From contig NZ_ADVG01000004.1 in the NCBI RefSeq assembly GCF_000178855.1, forward strand, positions 372,001 to 436,000: a stretch of 64,000 nucleotides of DNA. The letters run 5' to 3'. The notes below the pieces were generated by a model. It did no database searches and was not told where the DNA came from. It saw nothing but the letters and a program-made list of their open reading frames with translations. Each line of letters starts with the position of its first letter. Position 1 is the first letter of the stretch. Below, one piece after another: positions 1 through 8,834 of the stretch. A program made the translations under genes and the position numbers. The stretch comes from Ktedonobacter racemifer DSM 44963. Lineage in GTDB: Bacteria > Chloroflexota > Ktedonobacteria > Ktedonobacterales > Ktedonobacteraceae.

Positions 1-173
1 CACGCGCGCAGGTCCCGTTCTCCTACCTGCGTCAGATCGAATGGACGCTGATAGACGTGCTCCCACCAGGTACAAAACTGCAGGAGATCGGACCGAACAG
101 CGCGCTGGGTGGTAGTTGCCTTGCCAGCAGTGGGCAAAGACCTCAGGTACTGTTCCACAATGCGATCGAACAT
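1..173 (-). CDS. Tyrosine recombinase/integrase, N-terminal part (runs off left edge)
   Basis: The minus strand from an ATG at 173 is open to the window edge (57 codons). It begins MFDRIVEQYLRSLPTAGKAT and continues with a TTQRAVRSDLLQFCTWWEHV stretch, the helical pattern of a SAM-like core-binding domain of phage-integrase family recombinases (a helix with a Tyr/Leu-rich face, then a loop before the DL.QV motif). The catalytic R-H-R-Y domain would lie outside the window. Just upstream, at 231-323, is an array of three TTATCGGCA sites that recurs at 53.7 kb, so this enzyme may act on or be regulated through those sites (inference). The family call is from pattern only and the product could also be a transposon-borne XerC/D-like enzyme. 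Confidence 0.6.
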   Translation of the reverse strand, partial: MFDRIVEQYLRSLPTAGKATTTQRAVRSDLLQFCTWWEHVYQRPFDLTQVGERDLRA

Positions 174-230
174 GGTGCTCTCCGGTGTGTGATTTCCTCT
201 GATGATGGGTTGTTTACAGACCAGTGCATC

Positions 231-323
231 TTATCGGCAGCGTCAGGATACCAGAAACGCAGGCAAAACGCAACACCTTATCGGCACTGTGGACCTCTTT
301 CAGAGCATTCACGGTGCCGATAA
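231..323. repeat. Three-site TTATCGGCA array upstream of the integrase gene
   Basis: TTATCGGCA occurs at 231-239 and 278-286 on the plus strand and at 315-323 on the minus strand. The site starts are 47 and 37 bp apart. The same arrangement in inverse orientation is found at 53675-53766 (spacings 37 and 46). The conserved spacing at two distant loci suggests recombinase or transposase binding sites rather than chance. Confidence 0.6.
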
Positions 324-751
324 GGGCAGCTATCAGCGCTGTGGCCCGTCTCGTTCTTTTCTCGTTGCGCGTCCATCTGATCAGGGGATCTTCACCCGTC
401 GCGAGTCCATCCCGTCTCGGAGGGACTCATCTCATGAGGGACTCACGGTCTTTTCGCTTTCGTCTGCGCGAGCCGCGAATGCAACACGAGGGACGAACAG
501 TGAACGTGAGGAGGTGTTCATCGAGCAAACGAGGCGATGCCTCGTTCACCCGTTCACGCAGGACGACCAGATCGACAGTGAGCGCGCGATGGTTCTGCTG
601 GATGCAGGTCGACCTGCCCCAGTCCGCGCATGGTGCGTGATCATACCGAGGAGTTGAAAAGACGTTTCCAGGGGGCCTGCGCGGAGGATGGTGGAACATA
701 CCGATTGCGTCGTGGGCCTTGAGGTTTCGTCCCCACCCTGATATACTTGGC
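324..751. other. Intergenic stretch without a recognisable gene
   Basis: Short open frames exist on both strands, but none has a ribosome site or a recognisable domain. The stretch holds the upstream region of the MalT-like gene that starts at 812. Confidence 0.4.
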
Positions 752-780
752 GTTAGGGAACTGTTCGGAGTATCCCTAAC
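752..780. promoter_or_regulatory. Inverted repeat upstream of the MalT-like gene
   Basis: GTTAGGGA (752-759) is repeated as TCCCTAAC (773-780) around a 13-base spacer, ending 31 bp before the start codon at 812. The position fits an operator or an mRNA leader hairpin for the regulator gene. No obvious promoter boxes could be fixed with confidence. Confidence 0.35.
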
Positions 781-811
781 ATCTCCCACCTTTCTCGCGG
801 AGGGTTGTCAC

Positions 812-3800
812 ATGGAGAAGGCCTCACTAACCATCGGAGCGGTTTGCAACGGCTGTTTGGTGTACGAGCAGCAGGGCCAACACATGATCGTGCTGGTCGA
901 TACCCCGTCCTGGTATGCCTGGCTGGAAACGGCCACGACTTTCTCTTTTACCTGCGAGCAGGGAACGTTTACGGCGCACAAGGCGCGAGCTGGCAATCGG
1001 CGGGGTGGGTGGTACTGGCGAGCCTATCGTCGCAAGCGCGGACGACTCTCGCGCTGTTACCTGGGCGTCTCACCCAATCTCACGTTCGCGAAACTGCGGG
1101 AGGCGGCCCGCCGCCTCGCGGGAGAGGCTGAGGACACGCCACCTCTTGTGCCTGTTCCCATCTCACCTCAAGGACGAACGCCGGCGGTGATCCTGCAGAG
1201 CACCATCGCTCCCCCGCGCCTGCCAGTGCAGCATGTGGCGCGCCCCCGCCTGCTCGCGCTCTTGGAGCAGGGTCTGCGAGGGCCAGTGACGCTGGTCTCG
1301 GCTCCTGCTGGCTCTGGCAAAACCACGCTGCTGGCCGAATGGGCTGCCACGACCACGGGGCCGGTGGCCTGGCTTTCCTGCGAGGAGGGAGAGAACGACC
1401 CGGCGCGCTTCCTTTCCTCGCTCATCGCTGCTCTGGCGCGTGTCGATGCGCGCCTGGACAGCGCGGCTCAGACCGAGCGGCCCTGGCATCCCTCCGAGCA
1501 CGAACAGGTGCAGACCCGCCTCCTCAACGACCTTGAGCGCCTGCTCCAGCACAACACGGTTTTGATCCTGGATGACGTCCACCATCTCACGACCGAGGCG
1601 AGTCAGGCCCTGCTGCTGTTTCTGCTGAATCATCTCCCCTCACGCCTGCATCTGCTGATCGGCACACGGGTGGATCCACCGAGACTTGCGCGCTTGCGGG
1701 CGCGTCAGCAGATCGCTGAACTGCGCAGCCAAGAGTTGGGGTTTACGCCAGCCGAAGTCGAGGCGTTTGCGCACTCCATGGAACTTCCGCTCGGCTCCGA
1801 GGCGATCCGTCTGCTGGAAGAGCGGACCGAGGGGTGGATTGCTGGAATCCAATTGCTGATGCTGGTCCTGCGCGGGCACGCCGATGGAGCAGAAGTGCTC
1901 CGGGCGACGGGTGTGACCCCTCGCTTTCTCCTGGATTATGTGTGTGAAGAAATCCTGCGAAAGCTCCCACCTGACATGCAGCGCTTTTTGCTCCAAACAA
2001 GCGTGCTGGAGCGGCTCACCGGGCCGCTCTGCGAGAGCGTTACCGAAGAGCCTGATGGGCAGCTGAAGCTGGAGAGCCTGCTGCAGGCGAATCTCTTCGT
2101 CAGTGCGCTCGATGCCACCAACACCTGGTACCGCTACCATCCGCTCTTTGCCGAAACGCTGCGCACACAGCTGCAGAAGCAGGAGCCAGCACTCGTGCCA
2201 GAGTTGTATCGTCGAGCCAGTCGCTGGTATGAGCAGCACGGGTGGGCAGAGGACGCCTGTGAGTATGCGTATCGAGCTTCCGACCTGTCTCGCGCGGCAC
2301 GCTTGCTGGCGGAACTTGTGCCATCTTTGGTGGAGCAAGGCAAGCTCGTGCGCCTCGGCCACTGGCTGGATCGGCTCCCGCAGGAGATCATTGCGGCCTC
2401 GATGCCCCTCTCTCTCGCCTGGATCTGGACCCAACCCCTTCGCACGTCGCAGCCACCTGACCCGGAAAAGGTCATCGAGCACCTCACGGTGCTGCTCAAA
2501 ACGCATGAAAAGGACGATCCCGAGGCGCAGGCAGATCTGCAACGGGAGTTGACGCTGCAACAGGCAACGCTGGCGCTGGCCCGGGGTGATATCCCGCAGG
2601 CGCTTTCCCTCGCTGCGGAGATGACGCGTTCCCTTACGGGACCTGAGACAGCCTGGAGTCGCTTCACCCTCTGGCGCCAGCGCGTGCTTCTTGGGGCGGC
2701 CTATCGCGTGAGGGGGGATCTCTTGGCCTCGGAACAGACCTTGCGGCAAGCCTTTCCTACTAGCGGAACCAGCCCCAATTTCCTGGTCCTCGCCAGTCTC
2801 GATGAGCTGTACGAGGAGCTGGGGCGATTACGCGAACTGGGGCGGCTCTATGAGGACGTGTTCCGCGCGCTCGCCTGGCACCACCACCTCCCGCCCCTGC
2901 TTCTGGCCCGGGCGCATCTGCGCTATGGAGCCCTGCTGTACGAGTGGAATCGCCTGCAAGAAGCGGAGTCCTCTGCGCAGCAACTCCTTGAGCTGGCTTC
3001 ACACCAGGATCTTGCTCGTTTCACCCCTGTGTTGACTGTGCTCGGCCTCTGGAGGCAGGCACGCATCGCGATGGCACAAGGCGACAGCGAGCGTGCCTGG
3101 CACCTGTTGGAGCGCAAAGAATTTGACGTGGCGCAGCTTCCGGTCTCCCAAACGAGGCAAGGGCTGCTGAGTCTGGTTCCCGCACACCTAGCCCTCGCCC
3201 GCAGCCAGCTCGATCCGGCCCTGCAGTGGGCTTCGACCTGCGGATTGCGTTACGACGACCTGCTCACGGTCCCACTGGAGAAGAATCGCTACCTGGGCTA
3301 TACCACATTGGCGCGTGTCTTGATCGCGCGTGGATGCGGCCATCCGAATGCCTCATCGCTCTCTCAGGCACAGATTCTGTTGGACCGTTTGCTGGAGATC
3401 GCCGTTGGGACAGATGCTCATGGCCGGCGCATCGAGATCCAAATGCTGCGCGCGCTGGCACTGCACACCCAGGGCAAGACCAGGCAGGCGCTGACCACCC
3501 TGGGACCAACCCTCGCTCAGGCTGAACCAGAGGGCTATCTGCGCCTGTTTGCCGACGAGGGAGAGGTGATGGCGCACCTGCTCACGCGGATTGCCCCGTT
3601 TACCACCGCCTCGCCTGACTACCTTCAGCGCATCCAGGCAGCGATTGCCCCCGCGTGGCATACTCAGCCCGATCCTTCGACGCAAGCTGGACCACGCTCG
3701 ACACCCTATGAGCCGCTGAGTGCACGGGAGCGCAGCGTCTTGCAATTGATGGCCGAGGGGTACTCCAACCAGCAGATCGCCGAGCACCTGATCCTCAGCC

Positions 3801-3910
3801 TGCATACCGTCAAACTCCACGTCAAGCATCTCCTGGCCAAACTGGGCGCCACGAATCGCACCCAGGCCGTGGCCCGTGCGCGTGCGTTGCACATCCTCTC
3901 TCCCTTCTGA
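812..3910 (+). CDS. MalT-like LuxR-family transcriptional regulator with integrase-like N-terminal domain
   Basis: This is a 1032-residue STAND-type regulator. The ATG at 812 is preceded by GGAGG at a proper distance, whereas the longer open frame from 719 lacks one. Residues about 30-100 (SWYAWLE, then GWYWRAYRRKRGRLSRCYLG) resemble the arm-type DNA-binding domain of tyrosine recombinases. Then comes the ATPase: Walker A APAGSGKT at about 164-171, Walker B VLILDD at about 250-255. A winged-helix and TPR-like helical region follows, and the protein ends in a LuxR helix-turn-helix (LSARERSVLQLMAEGYSNQQ). Family knowledge: MalT proteins are ATP-dependent activators that oligomerise on binding an inducer. 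The inducer here is unknown. It is likely autonomous. The next gene on the same strand starts 256 bp downstream. Confidence 0.85.
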   Translation: MEKASLTIGAVCNGCLVYEQQGQHMIVLVDTPSWYAWLETATTFSFTCEQGTFTAHKARAGNRRGGWYWRAYRRKRGRLSRCYLGVSPNLTFAKLREAARRLAGEAEDTPPLVPVPISPQGRTPAVILQSTIAPPRLPVQHVARPRLLALLEQGLRGPVTLVSAPAGSGKTTLLAEWAATTTGPVAWLSCEEGENDPARFLSSLIAALARVDARLDSAAQTERPWHPSEHEQVQTRLLNDLERLLQHNTVLILDDVHHLTTEASQALLLFLLNHLPSRLHLLIGTRVDPPRLARLRARQQIAELRSQELGFTPAEVEAFAHSMELPLGSEAIRLLEERTEGWIAGIQLLMLVLRGHADGAEVLRATGVTPRFLLDYVCEEILRKLPPDMQRFLLQTSVLERLTGPLCESVTEEPDGQLKLESLLQANLFVSALDATNTWYRYHPLFAETLRTQLQKQEPALVPELYRRASRWYEQHGWAEDACEYAYRASDLSRAARLLAELVPSLVEQGKLVRLGHWLDRLPQEIIAASMPLSLAWIWTQPLRTSQPPDPEKVIEHLTVLLKTHEKDDPEAQADLQRELTLQQATLALARGDIPQALSLAAEMTRSLTGPETAWSRFTLWRQRVLLGAAYRVRGDLLASEQTLRQAFPTSGTSPNFLVLASLDELYEELGRLRELGRLYEDVFRALAWHHHLPPLLLARAHLRYGALLYEWNRLQEAESSAQQLLELASHQDLARFTPVLTVLGLWRQARIAMAQGDSERAWHLLERKEFDVAQLPVSQTRQGLLSLVPAHLALARSQLDPALQWASTCGLRYDDLLTVPLEKNRYLGYTTLARVLIARGCGHPNASSLSQAQILLDRLLEIAVGTDAHGRRIEIQMLRALALHTQGKTRQALTTLGPTLAQAEPEGYLRLFADEGEVMAHLLTRIAPFTTASPDYLQRIQAAIAPAWHTQPDPSTQAGPRSTPYEPLSARERSVLQLMAEGYSNQQIAEHLILSLHTVKLHVKHLLAKLGATNRTQAVARARALHILSPF

Positions 3911-4166
3911 GGAGGACATGATCCCCTCGAAATACCTCTTTAGAGGGAAGATAGCCTGGCTGTTTTGCGGTAGACTCCTCAACAGAAGGTGAATAACAAT
4001 ATGTTATATGCCGATGGCAAGCGGCCAGAGGCATAGCGTCTGGCACCTTTCTTCCTCTGGGAACACGCTGACCACGGACGAATGTCAGCCGCGAGAGGAC
4101 CGAGCGTTCACCTGCTACCCTGGAGCACAGCTCGGCTTCTGTGCTCTCACAGGAAAGGATGTTTCT

Positions 4167-4691
4167 ATGCAAGAACAGGGTATTGCGCGCCGGGGAGGCG
4201 CCGCCTTTATCTGGACATGGGGAGCGATCTGTGGGGTCGTGCTGGGCGTGATCCAGATCATCATCTCACTGCTCCCCCTTGGATCGCTCAAGACGATCCT
4301 TGATCTTCTCGTGTGGCTGATCGGGTTTTTCGTGATCGGCCTGTTCGCCGCTCGCCAGACCGGCAGAGTGGGGACCGGCGCGCTGGTCGGACTGGTCGCG
4401 GGTTTGATCGGCAGTCTGATCGCGGTGATCTTCGTGATCGCTCAAATCGCGACCAATGAGCAGGAGCTCACGCAGGCACTCAATCAGGCCGCGCAAAGTG
4501 CGCAGCACCAGGGGAGGAGTCTCTCGTCAAGCGCATTACACACGGTCGCCGTCGTTGGCATCGTCATCGGCCTGATCGTGACGGTCGCCTTAGAGCTTGG
4601 TCTGGGAGCGGGCATCGGCGCTCTGGGTGGCCTGGTCGGGCGCCGCCAGGCCCCACGGGTCGCCTCCACACCAGTTGCTGGCACCGTGTGA
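4167..4691 (+). CDS. Multi-pass membrane protein of unknown function
   Basis: The 174-residue product starts MQEQGIARRG at an ATG preceded by AGGAAAGGA. The upstream extension of the frame to 4008 has no ribosome site. It has at least four hydrophobic segments rich in Gly, Ile and Val, separated by a short polar loop (ATNEQELTQALNQAAQSAQ) that could face the outside, and ends in a basic tail. The glycine-rich helices resemble small DUF-type membrane proteins of Chloroflexota. No enzyme motif is visible. It precedes a second tiny membrane protein on the same strand. Confidence 0.6.
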   Translation: MQEQGIARRGGAAFIWTWGAICGVVLGVIQIIISLLPLGSLKTILDLLVWLIGFFVIGLFAARQTGRVGTGALVGLVAGLIGSLIAVIFVIAQIATNEQELTQALNQAAQSAQHQGRSLSSSALHTVAVVGIVIGLIVTVALELGLGAGIGALGGLVGRRQAPRVASTPVAGTV

Positions 4692-4753
4692 ACTCCACCG
4701 CCATCTGCCCAGTAAAATATCAATAGAACGGACGAAAGAAAGGGTTCTATACT

Positions 4754-4945
4754 ATGAGAAATTCCACGCGATACGTTGCCATTATTGTGATCGGTATTAT
4801 CGCACTTGTCGTAGGTGTGTTGTTCCAGGTGCAGGTTCTTGGCTATTATCCAACACGCGCCATTGTGCTCATTGCAGTCGGTGTGATCCTGTTGATTTTT
4901 GGTATTGCCGGTATGATGGTGACGCGCAACAGAAGCCGATTGTAA
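4754..4945 (+). CDS. Small two-helix membrane protein
   Basis: This 63-residue protein has two hydrophobic helices (about residues 7-24 and 34-55), a short turn around YYPTR and a positively charged C-terminus (RNRSRL), so it is probably an inner-membrane hairpin. The layout resembles small DUF6458-like membrane proteins, but that is a guess from architecture only. Its start has an AAGAAAGG-like ribosome site (AAAGAAAGGG about 12 bases upstream). Confidence 0.5.
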   Translation: MRNSTRYVAIIVIGIIALVVGVLFQVQVLGYYPTRAIVLIAVGVILLIFGIAGMMVTRNRSRL

Positions 4946-4989
4946 TCGTTGTAAAAAACGATGCGTACTCGTCGCTAAAGGAATTGAAG

Positions 4990-6565
4990 ATGCATATCTT
5001 GAAACGACCCGGCACATGGAGAGGTTTTGTGGCCGCCCTGGTACTCGCTGCCTTGCTCGCAGCGTGCGGCGGCTCGCCATCAGCGCAAGGCACCCCTACA
5101 CCGCTGCCATGCAACACGTCGGCTGCAGCCAGTGCTACATCTGTACCGCCCGGTGCCCCTGTGGAGGATATCTGCTACGCGACGGAGTGGCCCTTCCCGA
5201 ATGAGAACCTGTACAACACGCGGGTCGCGCACTCGACCATTGCTTCGACGAACGTGTCGAAGCTGGGGATTGCCTGGACGATCCCACTGCAAGGCAAAGG
5301 TTCGACTGGTGCAGACGTTGGCAATCCGGTGATTGCCAACGGCATCGCCTATCTTCAGGATGGGGCTTCGAATGTTATCGCGGTGCAGTATGCGACTGGC
5401 CGGGTGCTCTGGACACACGAGTACAACTCTCCAGATTATGGGCCAAACGGCGTGACCATCGCCAATGGCAGGATCTACGGCGTCACAGCTAGTGGGGTGT
5501 TCGCCCTTGATGCGCAAACAGGTCAACAAGTGTGGTATGATACGCATCTCGCGACAGGCAAAGTCCGCTTCGACATCGCCCCACAGGTGGCCAACGGGAA
5601 GGTCTTCGTCTCATCGGCGCTCACCTTTGGTGGCGGCATCATCTATGCCCTCAACGCCGCCACCGGCGCCACGCTCTGGAGCTTCCAGACTGTGGTGGAC
5701 AAGATGGGCCAGCAGCTCAAAGCGACCGCAGAGGGTGCCTGGGATGCCTTGCTGATCGGCCCGGATAACTCCGTCTACGCGGGCATCGGCAATCCCTATC
5801 TCTCACTCCAGGAGGCGCAGGCGACCCCCAGCCGCGAATTGTACACGGATAGTATCGTCAAGCTCAATCAAACGACGGGTCACTTTGGAATGGTATTACC
5901 AGGCATTCCCCAACGACTTTCATGATTGGGATCTACAGATCTCGCCCATCTATACCACAGTTGCCGGGCGCCCGGTGGTACTCGCCGCCTGCAAAGGGGG
6001 AGGTGTGTTCGCCTTCGACGCCGTGAGCGGCCAGTTGCTGTGGAAGACATCAGTCGGTATCCATAACGGACACGACGATGATGACCAGTTGGCCCTCGAC
6101 GGCACACTCCATCTACAAACCCCGTACACGCTGGAACCAGGAGAAGCCGGCGGGGTGGAAACGAACATGGCGGCTGCGGACGGCGTGGTGTATGTGCTGG
6201 TTGATAACCTGCCAGAAACGTTTGCGACTGCCACAGCCCCTGTTGGCACGTCAAACTTCTTCCAGGGCAAAGGTGAGATGGTTGCCATCGACATCGCCAC
6301 AGGGAAGCCACTGTGGGCAACCCAACTGCCACAATTGCTGTTTGGAGGCGCGACGGTCTCCAATGATCTCGTGTTAACGACCATGTTCACCGGCGAACTC
6401 ATCGCGCTCTCGCGCCAGGATGGATCGGTCGTCTGGACGGCACAGCTCCCGGCCGGCTCGAATGCGACGTTGGCCATCGTTGGGAATACGCTGCTCGCTG
6501 GGGCAGGCATCCCACTGACGGCGACGCAGCACCCAGTGGTCGTAGCCTATCGACTTGGCACGTAG
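4990..6565 (+). pseudogene. PQQ-type beta-propeller lipoprotein, frameshifted
   Basis: The ATG at 4990 opens a signal peptide ending in the lipobox LAALLAAC (Cys about residue 24), so the protein would be a surface lipoprotein. Repeated blades follow with the PQQ-propeller signature (GIAYLQDGASNVIAVQYATG, VFALDAQTGQQVW, IYALNAATGATLW). Reading breaks at about 5883: one extra T in a TTT run shifts the frame after NQTTGH. From 5886 the next frame carries on with EWYYQAFPNDFHDWDLQ and further blades (GGGVFAFDAVSGQLLW) to 6565. Removing that T would restore a single protein of about 525 residues. It may be a true pseudogene or a sequencing error in a homopolymer. PQQ-enzyme-like propellers of this type often have no catalytic role. 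The gene lies just before an ABC transporter operon. Confidence 0.75.
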
Positions 6566-6617
6566 GGCGTGAGGCTCCCTTGCGGCCTGCCTTTTTGAAA
6601 GAGTGAAGGATGAACCG

Positions 6618-7562
6618 ATGAACGCTATCGAAACCAACCAATTGACCCGTGCCTTCGGCAGCCTGGTGGCTGTGGACGACTTGACGCTTGCCATTCCAGA
6701 GGGAACCGTCTTTGGTTTCCTGGGACCTAATGGCGCGGGCAAAACGACAACCGTGCGCTTGCTCTCGGCATTGATTGCTCCCACGAGTGGGAGCGCTGCG
6801 GTGGCGGGATATCGCCTGGGCGAGCAAAATGAGGCCATTCGGCAATCCGTGGGGATCCTCACCGAGACGCCGGGGTTGTATGACCGACTGAGCGCCTGGC
6901 AGAACTTGATGTTCTTTGCAGAGTTGTATGACCTCACAGCCAAGCGAGCCGCCTCCCAGGTCGAACGCTACCTGCATCTGCTCGATCTCTGGGAGAGGCG
7001 CGACGACAAGGTCGGTGGCTTCTCGAAAGGCATGCGTCAGAAACTGGCGCTTGCCCGCGCTTTGCTGCACGAACCAAAGATCATCTTCCTGGATGAGCCA
7101 ACGTCTGGCCTCGATCCTGAAGCAGCGCGGGTGGTGCGCGAATTCATCAAAGAGTTGCGGGCCGAGGGGCGGACCATCTTTCTCACCACGCATAATCTGC
7201 CAGAGGCCGATGAACTCTGCGATCTCATCGGGGTGTTTCGCTCGCGGCTCCTGCGCCTGGGCACCCCAGCTCATTTACGCATTGGCATGTTTGGCACCGG
7301 CACACAGGTGCGCGTCGTCGGTGACGCGACTCACTGGATAGATACTGTTCGTGTCCTGCCCTTTGTCCATGATGCGCATGCCGAAGACGGGGTCCTTTCC
7401 GTCAGTCTCGATCATCCCGATGAGCAGAATCCGGTGCTGGTGCAGGCACTCGTGAATGCAGGGGCCCAGATACGCGCGGTGGAACCGATCTCCCATTCAC
7501 TTGAGGAGGTGTACCTGGAACTGGTGGAGAATGAACGCCAAGCTGCGGCTGTCAGCCGCTAA
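6618..7562 (+). CDS. ABC transporter ATP-binding protein (ABC-2 export type)
   Basis: The 314-residue product has the full nucleotide-binding set: Walker A GPNGAGKTTT, a signature region read as GGFSKGMRQKLALARAL, Walker B IIFLDEPTSGLDP and the switch His in TTHNL. The C-terminal 90 residues form the accessory domain typical of drug or antibiotic exporter ATPases (DrrA/CcmA group). The start at 6618 follows GTGAAGGA; an upstream in-frame ATG at 6603-6605 is less well placed. It sits 26 bp before the permease at 7589 and forms an operon with it. The substrate is unknown. Confidence 0.88.
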   Translation: MNAIETNQLTRAFGSLVAVDDLTLAIPEGTVFGFLGPNGAGKTTTVRLLSALIAPTSGSAAVAGYRLGEQNEAIRQSVGILTETPGLYDRLSAWQNLMFFAELYDLTAKRAASQVERYLHLLDLWERRDDKVGGFSKGMRQKLALARALLHEPKIIFLDEPTSGLDPEAARVVREFIKELRAEGRTIFLTTHNLPEADELCDLIGVFRSRLLRLGTPAHLRIGMFGTGTQVRVVGDATHWIDTVRVLPFVHDAHAEDGVLSVSLDHPDEQNPVLVQALVNAGAQIRAVEPISHSLEEVYLELVENERQAAAVSR

Positions 7563-7588
7563 CCAATGAAGAAGGAGCAAGAACGAGT

Positions 7589-8353
7589 ATGCACAAAGTC
7601 TTTGTGATCCTGCGGAAAGAGTTCAGCGAGATCGTCCAGCAACGTATCCTCCTGTTCAGTATTCTCCTGCCGCCTTTGCTGTTCGCAGTGATCCCCCTCT
7701 TTTACCTGCAACTGGGTGGCAATGGGTCGAGAGCCAGTTCTCTTGCCATTCCGTCCCTCGAGGGGTTGACGCTTCATGAGTACACCCAGGGAGTGGTAGC
7801 AACGGCGTTCTCGAACCTGTATATTCTGCTGTCTATGATTGTTCCCAGTATCATTGCGGCGTATAGTATCATTGGAGAGAAGAACACCCGCACGCTTGAG
7901 CCGGTGCTGGCAACGCCCGTACGCAGGTGGCAACTGTTGACGGGCAAGATTCTCTCGGCGTTGCTGCCTGCGGTGATCGTGACCTGGATCAGTGGAGGCC
8001 TTTTCATCGCGGAATTAGCGATCTTCACTGATGTGAATGTCGTCTCCCATGTGGTGACGACGGGCTGGCTCATTCTTTTCATCGCCTGCACTCCTCTCTT
8101 AGGGCTGATCGCGGTTGCCATCATGACGGCCATTTCGTCGCGGGTGAACGATACCCGCACGGCGCAGCAGCTTTCGGTCTGGGCAGTTGTTCCGGTCATT
8201 GGGATAATACTGGGCGAGCTGTCAGGCCAGTTTGAGCTAACCGTACTCGCGGCGGTCATTGCCACCATTATCCTGATCCCTATAGCGATCCTCCTGACCT
8301 GGGGGGCCGCCCAACTTTTTCAGCGCGAAACCATTCTGACACGTTGGAAGTAG
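7589..8353 (+). CDS. ABC-2 type transporter permease
   Basis: The 254-residue membrane protein starts with a cytoplasmic amphipathic segment (KVFVILRKEFSEIVQQRIL) followed by about six membrane helices, the usual ABC-2 permease fold. IIGEKNTRTLEPVLATPVRR matches the conserved cytoplasmic loop that contacts the ATPase in this family. A GAAGGAGC ribosome site lies just upstream of 7589. It is co-directional with, and 26 bp after, the ATPase gene, so the two likely form one exporter. A strong hairpin follows at 8365-8408. Confidence 0.85.
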   Translation: MHKVFVILRKEFSEIVQQRILLFSILLPPLLFAVIPLFYLQLGGNGSRASSLAIPSLEGLTLHEYTQGVVATAFSNLYILLSMIVPSIIAAYSIIGEKNTRTLEPVLATPVRRWQLLTGKILSALLPAVIVTWISGGLFIAELAIFTDVNVVSHVVTTGWLILFIACTPLLGLIAVAIMTAISSRVNDTRTAQQLSVWAVVPVIGIILGELSGQFELTVLAAVIATIILIPIAILLTWGAAQLFQRETILTRWK

Positions 8354-8364
8354 GAGCGTGTGAC

Positions 8365-8408
8365 AGGGGTCAGCATATCCAAGAGCAGGATTGGATATGC
8401 TGACCCCT
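8365..8408 (+). terminator. Strong hairpin after the ABC operon
   Basis: There are two perfect 18-base arms (8365-8382 and 8391-8408) around an 8-base loop, starting 12 bp after the permease stop codon. There is no long T run, so it may act as a Rho-independent-like terminator, an mRNA 3' stabiliser, or a leftover transposon end. Confidence 0.5.
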
Positions 8409-8614
8409 TCCATGTCATATGCAGGCGCTCGCGCAGGCCGCTCCACGATGCCTCGTGTTTCGGGAGGGACCGTTCAAATGCCCCGAACCGGACACCCCTC
8501 CGAGCCAGGAACGTTGTGCTCAATGACCCGACCCGATAGTATCTCGACATGACGCTGGTTTCTCGCACGCGCAGACGTGGTGAACAGGCCATGGGGGAGA
8601 GCGGCGGAGCAATG

Positions 8615-8791
8615 ACCTCTGGAATAGTATTGCCGTCTGGAATACGCGCTACTGGAGGCGGCACTCAATCACCTGCGAGCCAGCGGGTATCCAGTTCAGG
8701 ACAGTGATCTGGAACACCTCTCACCGATTACCTCGGCCCATATCAACCTGCATGGCTCACATCATCTGGATTTGCAGGCCCCCAAAAAGCG
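8615..8791 (+). pseudogene. Tn3-family transposase, C-terminal remnant
   Basis: Reading WNTRY in one frame and LEAALNHLRASGYPVQDSD then LEHLSP.TSAHINLHG in the next matches the C-terminus of Tn3-type transposases, which end WNTrYL..A...L...G..v.d.d...LSPL...HIn. One base is missing at about 8655, and everything upstream is degenerate. Only the last 50 or so residues survive. An N-terminal fragment of a Tn3-type transposase occurs at 12.6-12.9 kb on the other strand, so one element may have been split and inverted (inference). Confidence 0.6.
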
Positions 8792-8834
8792 GAACGGGCA
8801 ACTGTGTCCCTTACGGACAACGTCTCCGCTGTTC

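Noticed and set aside
427..789. Minus-strand frame of 120 residues
   Set aside because: Arg/Pro-rich, no ribosome site, no domain. It lies over the promoter side of the MalT gene.
1640..2749. Minus-strand 369-residue open frame inside the first MalT gene
   Set aside because: Shadow of a GC-rich coding region. Translation has no domain, and the plus frame is clearly coding.
6399..7274. Minus-strand 291-residue frame across the ABC ATPase
   Set aside because: Antisense of a well-supported ABC gene.
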